Assembly: GCF_017916505.1 (NCBI RefSeq)
Contig: NZ_JAFMSZ010000001.1
Coordinates: 248,001-312,000, forward strand
Direction of reading: 5' to 3'
Length of the DNA: 64,000 bases
From: Naasia sp. SYSU D00057
GTDB lineage: Bacteria; Actinomycetota; Actinomycetes; Actinomycetales; Microbacteriaceae
Part shown: in pieces, positions 16,381 to 22,678 of the stretch
How positions within the stretch are numbered: position 1 is the stretch's first letter
Layout of the letters: every line of letters begins with the position of its first letter
The notes under the pieces: generated by a model
The model's input: only the letters and a program-made list of their open reading frames with translations
Databases searched by the model: none
Told to the model about the DNA's origin: nothing
Program-made: the position numbers and the translations under genes

Positions 16381-17505
16381 TCAGGCCGTCAGGCGTGTCG
16401 CCGCGAGGGCGAGCACCTCCGCGATGCTCCGCGCCATCGCCGCTCCCTCGGGGCCGGCGAACTGCGCCTCACCGCCGTCCCGGTGGAACGCCCACCCCTC
16501 GGAGCGGCCGACGCCGATGAGGGCAGCGGGCACGACGCGGGTCACGTTGCCGAAGTCGGTCGCGAACGGGAGCGGCGGAACGTCCGACTGCACCGGACGC
16601 CCGGCGGCGGCCAGCGCGTCCCGCACGGCGGCGGTCACGCGCTCGTCCGGGCGGATCGCCTCGATGGCGTTCCCCCTCTCCCAGACCGCCTCCGGCAGCG
16701 CCTGCCGGACCGGCTCGAGCAGGGAGTCGATCTCCGCCTCGGACGACGCGAAGACGAGGAACTGCGCCCGGAGGGAGAGCCCGGAGCCCTCCTCCACGTC
16801 GCCGTCGAGCACGATCGTCTCCACCATGACCCGGGCGCGGTCGAGGGTCTCCAGCAGCTCGCCGAGCCGGCGGAACGCCGCGTAGGGGGCGGGGTCGACG
16901 TCGTTCCGGAGGGTGCGTCCGCCCGCCACGACCGCCGTCTCGCGCCGCATCCACAGCGACTCCGACCACACCGCGTCGAGGAACTCGGGGTGCACGTAGA
17001 GGGCGGCGTCGACGCCCCGCCACACGCCGCGGGCCGCGGTCAGCGCCTTGCCGCTGCCGAGGCGCTGCGTGCCGGGGGCGTGGATCTCGTCGGCCGGGCA
17101 GCCGACAACGACGACCGTGCCGGAAAGCGACTCGCGGAGGTCGGCGAGGGCGAGGGCGGCGCCGAGGACGCCGGCCGACTGCGCCGTGTGCCCGCAGGAG
17201 TGGGTGGGCACCGTCGCCCCGTCGGAGGGGCGGTGAGCCGGCACGGCGTCGTAGACGGCGAGCAGTCCCACCGTGCCGCCGGGCCGGCCGGTGGCGAGCT
17301 CGGCGCGGAACGCCGTCGGCAGGCCGCCCGCGCCGCGCTCGACCCGGTAGCCAGCGGCCTCCAGGCGGGAGGCGAGCTCCGCCGAGGTGGCGTGCTCCTC
17401 GTGGCCCAGCTCCGGATGCGCGAGCACGAACGCCGAGATCTCGCCGATGTCACGCTCCCGAGCGGCGACGGCATCGAGGACGGCGCGGTCGGGAACGGTG
17501 CTCAT
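16381..17505 (-). CDS. M20 family metal-dependent amidohydrolase/peptidase (AbgB/HipO-like)
   Basis: A 374-residue M20 enzyme. Metal-site landmarks are HSCGH (102-106), PADE with Glu140 and a later YVHPEF. These enzymes hydrolyse N-acyl amino acids, aminobenzoyl-glutamate or similar amides in the cytoplasm. Start ATG at 17505, with GGGGAG a few bases upstream. The gene is the last of the minus-strand unit lactonase, SDR, GMC and is separated from the GMC gene by a short tandem repeat. Co-expression suggests it cleaves an amide linked to B6 catabolism, perhaps a conjugated vitamer or an acetamido intermediate. No such step is known, so this is inference. Confidence 0.78.
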   Translation of the reverse strand: MSTVPDRAVLDAVAARERDIGEISAFVLAHPELGHEEHATSAELASRLEAAGYRVERGAGGLPTAFRAELATGRPGGTVGLLAVYDAVPAHRPSDGATVPTHSCGHTAQSAGVLGAALALADLRESLSGTVVVVGCPADEIHAPGTQRLGSGKALTAARGVWRGVDAALYVHPEFLDAVWSESLWMRRETAVVAGGRTLRNDVDPAPYAAFRRLGELLETLDRARVMVETIVLDGDVEEGSGLSLRAQFLVFASSEAEIDSLLEPVRQALPEAVWERGNAIEAIRPDERVTAAVRDALAAAGRPVQSDVPPLPFATDFGNVTRVVPAALIGVGRSEGWAFHRDGGEAQFAGPEGAAMARSIAEVLALAATRLTA

Positions 17506-17519
17506 CGGGTCTCCCCTTG

Positions 17520-17595
17520 TCGGTTCGGTCGGGCCTGGTCGGTCCGGTCGGGCCTGGTCGGTCCGGTCGGGCCTGGTCGGTCCGGTCAGGCGTAG
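17520..17595. repeat. Four tandem copies of a 19-bp unit
   Basis: The unit TCGGTCCGGTCGGGCCTGG is repeated at 17520, 17539, 17558 and 17577. The first copy has one change and the last is degenerate. It fills the gap between the GMC and M20 genes, and its final copy overlaps the GMC stop codon at 17586-17588. Such arrays vary in copy number by slippage and could affect expression of the M20 gene. Confidence 0.9.
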
Positions 17596-19124
17596 GAGGC
17601 GGTGAAGGTCTCGGCGATCGCGAGGACCGGCGCGTGCACCGGTCCGGCCGTGATGGACGGGATCACCGACGCGTCGACGACGTGCAGCCCGTCGATGCCC
17701 CGGAAGGCGAGGTCCGGGGTGACCGGCGCTTCGTCGTCCGCGCCCATCCGAAGGGTGCCGACAGGATGGTGGTGGGTGATCGCGGCGCGGGCGATGAACG
17801 CGTCGACCTCGGCCTCGGTGCGGACGCCCTGCCCGGGCAGCACCTCCTCGGCACGCCACCCGGCCATCGCCTCGGTTCCGGCGATCGCTCGCGCGCGCTC
17901 GAGGGCGAGCCGGAACATCGACCGGTCGTGCTCCGTGTCCAGGTAGTTCGGATCGATGAGGGGTGCGTCGTCCACCGAGGGGCCGCTGATGCGCAGCTCG
18001 CCGCGGCTCGTCGGATTGGTGACGCCGAAGAGCAGGGTGAAGCCCTCCCCGAGGCCGACGCCGGGTTCGAACGACTCGGACGCGCTGGGCGCCACAACGC
18101 AGCCCACCACGACGTCGACCGGGCCGGCGGTCTCGCCGAGGCCCTTCGCCGACTGGTAGCACATCGACTCGGAGAGGTTGAGCCGGGTCGGCGGAACCGG
18201 CTTCGCCGCGCGGTACAGGTTGCCGGCGCCGAGGAGGTGGTCGTGCAGGTTCTTGCCGACCCCGCGCGACTCGACGACGGTGGCCACGCCGGCCGCCTCG
18301 AGCACGTCGGGGTCGCCGACGCCGGACCGCATGAGCAGCAGCGGGTCCGCGATCGAGCCGGCGGAGAGGATCACCGTGTCGGCGGAGATGTCCATCCGCT
18401 CCCCGCCGACGATCACTGCGGCGCCGACGACCCGGCCGCGCGAGATCCGCAGGCGCTCGACGACCACCCCGGTGAGCACCGCGAGGTTCGGCCGGTCCAT
18501 CACCGGGTCCAGGTAGGCGTCGGCGACCGTCATCCGCTCGCCGTTCCGGAGAGTGAGGGAGTTCGGGGTCGCCCCGAGCATCTCGCCGCCGTTGTGGTCG
18601 GGGATCCGTGGGATGCCGAGCGAGACCGCCCCCGCGAGGTAGTCCTGCACGAGCGGGCTCACGAGATCGGGGCCCGGCAGCAGCACGGACAGCGGACCGT
18701 CGGCCCCGTGCACCTCGTCGGCCCCGCCGGAGAAGGACTCCATCGCCTTGAACCGGGGAAGCAGCTCGTCCCAGGACCAGCGCTCGTCGCCGGTCGCCGC
18801 GACCCAGCGATCGAAGTCCGCACGGCACCCGCGCATGTGCGCGTTCGCGTGCAGCAGGCTCGAGCCGCCGAGCCCGCGGCCGCGCGCCCAGCTCAGCTGC
18901 CGCCCCGCCAGCCTCGGCTGAGGCACGGTGAGGTAGTCCCAGTCGTACTCGCGGTGCTGGATGAACGGCCACAGCTCCGGCCGCCGCATGTCCGGGTCGG
19001 TGACCCGGCCCCCCGCCTCCAGCACGACCACGCGCCTGCTGGGGTCGGCGCTCAGCCGGTTGGCGAGCACGCATCCCGCGGAGCCGGCGCCGAGGATGAG
19101 GACGTCGGCACTCGCGGTCGTCAT
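17586..19124 (-). CDS. GMC-family FAD oxidoreductase, probable pyridoxine 4-oxidase
   Basis: GMC flavoenzyme of 512 residues. It has the ADP-binding motif GAGSAG (12-17) with Glu36, the GMC signature GRGLGGSSLLHANAH (82-96) and the catalytic histidine region THHHPVGT (450-457), plus GPVHAP at 494-499. HLLGAGNLYRAAKPVPP, LFGVTNPTSRGELRISG and the overall length recall M. loti pyridoxine 4-oxidase (Mlr6785), which oxidises pyridoxine to pyridoxal. The pathway also needs a 4-pyridoxate dehydrogenase (Mlr6792), another GMC protein, and only one GMC gene is present, so the assignment has a real alternative. A choline dehydrogenase role is unlikely in this neighbourhood. Confidence 0.8.
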   Translation of the reverse strand: MTTASADVLILGAGSAGCVLANRLSADPSRRVVVLEAGGRVTDPDMRRPELWPFIQHREYDWDYLTVPQPRLAGRQLSWARGRGLGGSSLLHANAHMRGCRADFDRWVAATGDERWSWDELLPRFKAMESFSGGADEVHGADGPLSVLLPGPDLVSPLVQDYLAGAVSLGIPRIPDHNGGEMLGATPNSLTLRNGERMTVADAYLDPVMDRPNLAVLTGVVVERLRISRGRVVGAAVIVGGERMDISADTVILSAGSIADPLLLMRSGVGDPDVLEAAGVATVVESRGVGKNLHDHLLGAGNLYRAAKPVPPTRLNLSESMCYQSAKGLGETAGPVDVVVGCVVAPSASESFEPGVGLGEGFTLLFGVTNPTSRGELRISGPSVDDAPLIDPNYLDTEHDRSMFRLALERARAIAGTEAMAGWRAEEVLPGQGVRTEAEVDAFIARAAITHHHPVGTLRMGADDEAPVTPDLAFRGIDGLHVVDASVIPSITAGPVHAPVLAIAETFTASYA

Positions 19125-19163
19125 GCGTCTCCGATCGGAAGCGGGGTCGGCCTCAGCCGCGGC

Positions 19164-19889
19164 TCAGTTGCGCGTGTGGCCGCCGTCGACGACGAGAAGC
19201 TGGCCGGTGACCCACTCCGCCTTCTCCGAGGTGAGGAACGCGACAGCCGGCGCGATGTCGGCGGGCGTCGCGCGGCGGTTGAAGGCCTGCATCGGGACGA
19301 CGTAGTCGAAGCCCGCGCCGTGGCCGGTCGTGAACACGCCCTCGCTCGCGGTGATGCCGGGCGCGACCGCGTTGATGGTGATGCCGTACTTGCCGATCTC
19401 GCCCGCGACGGCGCGGGTGAAGCCGACGACCGCACCCTTGGTGGCGACGTAGTCGGCGCAGTTGGGCGTGCCGGCGACGAAGGTGTTGGACGCGATGTTG
19501 ACGATGCGGCCGTACTCGTTCGCCTTCATCGCCTCGACGGCGGCCTTCGTCATGTTGAAGAGGCCCTCTCCGTTGACCGAGAAGGTGCGTCGCCACTGCT
19601 CGATGGTCAGGTCGTCGAAGGGGGTGAAGGGCACGAGCCCGGCGTTGTTGACGAGGATGTCCAGGCGGCCGAGCTCCGCGACGACCTCGGCGACCACGGC
19701 GTTCGCCTGGTCCGGGTCGGAGACGTCGAGCCGCTTCGCGACTCCCCCGATCTCCTCGGCGACCTTGGTGGCGCCCTCGACGTTGATGTCGGTGACGACG
19801 ACCTTGACGCCGTCCTCGGCGAGCTCCTTGGCAATGGCCGCGCCGATGCCCTGGGCGGCTCCGGTCACGATGGCGACGCGATCAGTCAT
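19164..19889 (-). CDS. SDR-family pyridoxal 4-dehydrogenase
   Basis: Classical short-chain dehydrogenase of 241 residues that would oxidise pyridoxal (as its hemiacetal) to 4-pyridoxolactone with NAD. It has TGAAQGIG at 9-16, NNAG at 81-84, and the catalytic Ser134, Tyr147 and Lys151 in SNTFVAGTPNCADYVATKG. That stretch is nearly the one I recall from M. loti Mlr6807 (SNTFFAGTPNMAAYVAAKG). The product is the substrate of the lactonase encoded directly upstream, 51 bases away. Microbacterium luteolum is reported to use an aldo-keto reductase for this step, so an SDR in a related actinobacterium is notable. Confidence 0.85.
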   Translation of the reverse strand: MTDRVAIVTGAAQGIGAAIAKELAEDGVKVVVTDINVEGATKVAEEIGGVAKRLDVSDPDQANAVVAEVVAELGRLDILVNNAGLVPFTPFDDLTIEQWRRTFSVNGEGLFNMTKAAVEAMKANEYGRIVNIASNTFVAGTPNCADYVATKGAVVGFTRAVAGEIGKYGITINAVAPGITASEGVFTTGHGAGFDYVVPMQAFNRRATPADIAPAVAFLTSEKAEWVTGQLLVVDGGHTRN

Positions 19890-19940
19890 GCTGCTTCCTT
19901 TGTTTCGATTCGGTTGCGGGACGGTCGATTGCCGCCGCCG

Positions 19941-20699
19941 TCAGTTGCCGCCGTAGTACTCCGGCGCGAGCTTCCACTCGAGGTAGGGCTCCAGCTCGTG
20001 GGAGGGGTAGATGTCGGCGTCCTTGACCCGGCCGAGGTAGTTGAGCCGGCGGATCGCCTCGACCGACTTGGCCGGGTCGAGGTGGAAGCCCGCGATCCAC
20101 TCCTTCTCGAGCGTCGTGCGGGTGTACGCCGCGTCGCCGCAGAAGAGCATGCTCCGGTCGTTCTGCAGCTCGACGAGCATCGAGTAGTGACCGATCGTGT
20201 GGCCGGGGGTCTCGAACAGGGTCACGCCGGGGACGATCTCGTAGTCGCCGGAGATCGGCTTGTAGGTGACGCCCGGGAAGTCGAAGGACATGTCGGAGTA
20301 GCCGAGCCGCTCGAACGGCTCCGGGTACTTGGCCTGGCGCAGCTCGGCCTTGTGGACGAGGTGCGTCGCCTTGGTGAGGTACTTGTTGCCGCCGACGTGG
20401 TCGAAGTGGAAGTGCGAGTTGACGACGATGTCGACGTCCTCGGGCTTGTAGCCGATCTTCTCGAGCTGCGCCGGGATCGTCTGCTCGGGCGTCTGCTCAG
20501 GGAGCTCGAAGGGCAGGACCTTCTTCACGTGCTCGAGGTCGTAGCCGGTGTCGTACATGATGAGTGCATCCGGGTGCTCGACCAGCACCGAGTACACGGG
20601 GAACCGCACGGGATTGCCCGCGTTGATGTGCCAGTGGACGTCGGACTCGTCGATGACGAGAGTGCCGCCATCGAGCAGGTAGACCTTCGGATCCGCCAT
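19941..20699 (-). CDS. 4-pyridoxolactonase (metallo-beta-lactamase fold)
   Basis: Metallo-beta-lactamase-fold lactonase of 252 residues that hydrolyses 4-pyridoxolactone to 4-pyridoxate. The zinc motif is SHFHFDH (95-101, with His96, His98, Asp100 and His101), and further ligands lie in ETPGHTIGHYS and FCGDAAY. The opening KVYLLDGGTLVID, the YDTGYDLEHVKKVLPFE stretch and FERLGYSDMSF strongly resemble M. loti Mlr6805, which sets it apart from acyl-homoserine lactonases of the same fold. First gene of the minus-strand unit; GAGGAG lies seven bases before the ATG, and a TTGACC/CATAGT promoter lies upstream. Confidence 0.88.
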   Translation of the reverse strand: MADPKVYLLDGGTLVIDESDVHWHINAGNPVRFPVYSVLVEHPDALIMYDTGYDLEHVKKVLPFELPEQTPEQTIPAQLEKIGYKPEDVDIVVNSHFHFDHVGGNKYLTKATHLVHKAELRQAKYPEPFERLGYSDMSFDFPGVTYKPISGDYEIVPGVTLFETPGHTIGHYSMLVELQNDRSMLFCGDAAYTRTTLEKEWIAGFHLDPAKSVEAIRRLNYLGRVKDADIYPSHELEPYLEWKLAPEYYGGN

Positions 20700-20716
20700 C
20701 GAATGCTCCTCGCTTT

Positions 20717-20753
20717 TCTTACATGGTCCTGAGTGCCGCTCACACTATGAGAA
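20717..20753. promoter_or_regulatory. Candidate operator of the lactonase unit
   Basis: Two inverted half-sites, TTCTTACATGGT (20717-20728) and ACACTATGAGAA (20742-20753), are spaced 25 bases centre to centre. The second covers the -10 region of the promoter. They match the pair in front of the BMP transporter operon in sequence and spacing. The IclR regulator at 27675 is the obvious candidate to bind them. Confidence 0.5.
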
Positions 20754-20771
20754 TCGACGGCGGGTGGTCAA
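20744..20771 (-). promoter_or_regulatory. Promoter of the lactonase-SDR-GMC-M20 unit
   Basis: Read on the minus strand: -35 TTGACC (20771-20766), a 16-base spacer, and -10 CATAGT (20749-20744). The leader is about 35-40 bases. The same -35 and spacer length and nearly the same -10 occur at 21365-21392 before the transporter operon, which argues against chance. Confidence 0.6.
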
Positions 20772-20793
20772 TGGCGGATTCGGCGGTTCGCGG

Positions 20794-21279
20794 TCAGGTG
20801 TCGGCCGGGACCGCGGGGTGGTCCTCGAACACCGGCTCGAGGTCGTAGTGGACCCAGCGGTAGCAGTGGTCGAGCATCGGCTGCGCCGCGAAGTCGCCGG
20901 TGCAGTTCGTGTCCTGGTACCGCGCGGTGCCGTCCTCCTCGTGCCAGTGGATGCGGCAGATCACCGCCCAGGTCGTCTCGTTGCCGACCTCCTCGGCCGG
21001 CAGCAGGTGGTCGCTCGGCAGCCAGCACTCCGTCCAGTCGGCGAGGGCGGGGTCGATGGTGGAGGTGCGCGGCGCGACGTCCGCGAGTTGGGCGAGCGCG
21101 TCGGCGTCGCGAGGCGCCAGCGGCTCCGCCGGCGCCGATCTGGTGGGCGCGGGAGACGTCGGCGACGATGTCGCGGAAGCCGTGCCGGCGGGCGGCTGAC
21201 CCGCCCCGGCGCAGCCCGAGAGCGCGACCATCGACAGCGCGAGCGCCGCCATCCCGATGCGGCGGAGAGGACCGTTCAT
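20794..21279 (-). CDS. Small secreted lipoprotein, unknown function
   Basis: A 161-residue protein. The signal peptide (RRIGMAALALSMVALSGC) ends in a lipobox with Cys near residue 23, followed by a Thr/Ser/Pro/Ala-rich linker. The mature C-terminal part contains four cysteines that could form two disulfides (ECWLP, VICRIHWHEEDG, DTNCTGDF, DHCYRWVHYD). No family was recognised. The gene lies between the divergent lactonase and transporter units and reads in the lactonase direction, ending just before the lactonase promoter. TAGGAAG lies upstream of the ATG. It may be a bystander or an envelope partner of the importer. Confidence 0.75.
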   Translation of the reverse strand: MNGPLRRIGMAALALSMVALSGCAGAGQPPAGTASATSSPTSPAPTRSAPAEPLAPRDADALAQLADVAPRTSTIDPALADWTECWLPSDHLLPAEEVGNETTWAVICRIHWHEEDGTARYQDTNCTGDFAAQPMLDHCYRWVHYDLEPVFEDHPAVPADT

Positions 21280-21364
21280 GGGCTCGCTTCCTAGGAGATG
21301 ACCCCAGCCAACAGGCTCGATGCCTGGCGTCGTGTTTCGGACCGGTAAATCTCTCGGGAGATCG

Positions 21365-21392
21365 TTGACCTCCCTGTCATCCTTCTCATATT
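21365..21392 (+). promoter_or_regulatory. Promoter of the BMP transporter-PPAT-IclR operon
   Basis: -35 TTGACC (21365-21370), a 16-base spacer, -10 CATATT (21387-21392). Predicted start near 21399, giving a leader of about 75 bases to the ATG at 21473. The layout is shared with the lactonase promoter. Confidence 0.6.
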
Positions 21393-21420
21393 GTCCCCGT
21401 ACCGACGCACATTGTGAGAA
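21383..21420. promoter_or_regulatory. Candidate operator of the transporter operon
   Basis: TTCTCATATTGT (21383-21394) and ACATTGTGAGAA (21409-21420) form an inverted repeat matching at 10 of 12 positions, 26 bases centre to centre. The first arm overlaps the -10 box and the second lies just downstream of the predicted start, a repressing arrangement. It parallels the lactonase-unit site. Confidence 0.55.
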
Positions 21421-21472
21421 ATCGAGGCGCAAGGCCGCGGCGGTTCCCACTCTCGGAGAGGACTCCCAGGCA

Positions 21473-22582
21473 ATGTACAAAGCAGTCACCAGCGGCGTTC
21501 GGCGCCGCGCGGCCAGGGGCGCCGGCGCGCTTCTGGCCGCATCCGCCCTCACCATCGCGCTCGCCTCCTGCTCGTCGCAGGCGGGCGGAGGCGGCAGCGA
21601 CTCCGGCGGGGGCGGCGACGATGCCGCCACCGACGTGACGAAGCTCGCGTTCGTCGCCCCGGAGAACGAGACCGACCTCGGCTGGAACCAGGTCGGACTC
21701 GCCAACTCTGAGGCCGCGGCCGACAGCCTCGGGCTCGAATACGTCGCCGTCCCCGACGCGGGCTGGGACAACATCGAGACGGTGCTCAGCCAGGTCATCG
21801 ACGACGATGGCGCGAACTTCGTCATCGCCCACGCCTCCGGCTACGGCGTCGCGGCGCAGTCGGTGTCGGCGGAGACCGGCGTTCCGATCCTCGCTCAGGA
21901 CTCCGGCCTCGAGCCGGTCCCCGGCCAGCTGGCCCAGGCGCTCGTCTCCGCGGAGCAGGGCGGCTACATCGCCGGCATCGCCGCGGCGATGTCCACCCAG
22001 TCGAAGACGGTCGCCGTCGTCATCTCCGCCGATGACGTCAACTGGCTCGACATGGCCGCCGGCTTCGCGCAGGGCGTGTACTCCGTCGACCCGGGCATCA
22101 ACGTGCTGTTCGGCCAGATCAGCGCGAGCGGCTACGCCGACTCCGCGGGCGGCAAGGCCGCGGTCGAGACCGTCATCGCCGGCGGTGCGGACGTGGTCTT
22201 CGGCATGGGCGACGGCGCGACCCTCGGCTACCTCCAGGCGATCGACGCGCACCCGGGCGTCAAGTACATCGCCGACATCGGCGACGTGACGGGCGCGCTG
22301 CAGGACCCGAGCGCGCTGCTCACCTCCGTCATCTGGGACTACACCGCCACCTACGAGCAGGCGATCAAGGACGTCGAGGCCGGCACGTTCGGCACCGAGG
22401 ACTACCAGCTGACGGTCGGCAACGGCGGCCTGTACCTGCAGGAGACCGACAACCTCACGCAGGAGATCAAGGACGCCGTCGCGACCGCGACCGCCGCGAT
22501 CGAGGCGGGAGAGATCGAGCCGAGCGGCGCGGCGGACTCCGCCGAGGTCAAGGAGGTCATCGCCTCCAAGAAGGCCGCCTAA
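21473..22582 (+). CDS. BMP-family ABC transporter substrate-binding lipoprotein, predicted B6-vitamer binder
   Basis: A 369-residue binding protein of the basic membrane protein (PnrA/Med-like) family, usually nucleoside or related-ligand receptors. The signal peptide ends in LASC (Cys near residue 33) with a Gly/Ser/Asp tether. The body has ETDLGWNQVGLANSEAAAD, GVAAQSVSAETGVPI and GVKYIADIGDVTG, typical of BMP proteins. The start is the ATG at 21473 with GGAGAGGA about ten bases upstream. Because the operon also encodes pyridoxamine-pyruvate aminotransferase and the regulator, and the next unit encodes pyridoxal catabolism, the ligand is inferred to be pyridoxine, pyridoxamine or pyridoxal. 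Confidence 0.85.
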   Translation: MYKAVTSGVRRRAARGAGALLAASALTIALASCSSQAGGGGSDSGGGGDDAATDVTKLAFVAPENETDLGWNQVGLANSEAAADSLGLEYVAVPDAGWDNIETVLSQVIDDDGANFVIAHASGYGVAAQSVSAETGVPILAQDSGLEPVPGQLAQALVSAEQGGYIAGIAAAMSTQSKTVAVVISADDVNWLDMAAGFAQGVYSVDPGINVLFGQISASGYADSAGGKAAVETVIAGGADVVFGMGDGATLGYLQAIDAHPGVKYIADIGDVTGALQDPSALLTSVIWDYTATYEQAIKDVEAGTFGTEDYQLTVGNGGLYLQETDNLTQEIKDAVATATAAIEAGEIEPSGAADSAEVKEVIASKKAA

Positions 22583-22595
22583 GCGCCTTCGAGCG

Positions 22596-22631
22596 CCGTT
22601 CCGGTGCCGGGGGTCCCCGGCACCGGAACGG
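22596..22631 (+). terminator. Perfect 17-bp hairpin between binding-protein and ATPase genes
   Basis: CCGTTCCGGTGCCGGGG (22596-22612) pairs perfectly with 22615-22631 across a two-base centre. No T-tract follows, so it is probably an attenuating or mRNA-stabilising structure rather than a full terminator, a common way to keep binding protein in excess over the membrane subunits. Confidence 0.75.
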
Positions 22632-22678
22632 CCCGGCCGCCCTCGGCGGCGATCCGAGCGAAGAACTGAGGAGAGAGT

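Noticed and set aside
17517-20732. Very long plus-strand reading frame of about 1070 codons opposite the GMC, SDR and lactonase genes
   Set aside because: Antisense frame created by GC-rich third positions. Its translation is low-complexity Arg/Asp/Val-rich and has no domain, while the minus strand has clear family proteins.
22596-22631. Hairpin as a rho-independent terminator of the importer operon
   Set aside because: No T-tract follows, and the ATPase and permease genes downstream need the same transcript.
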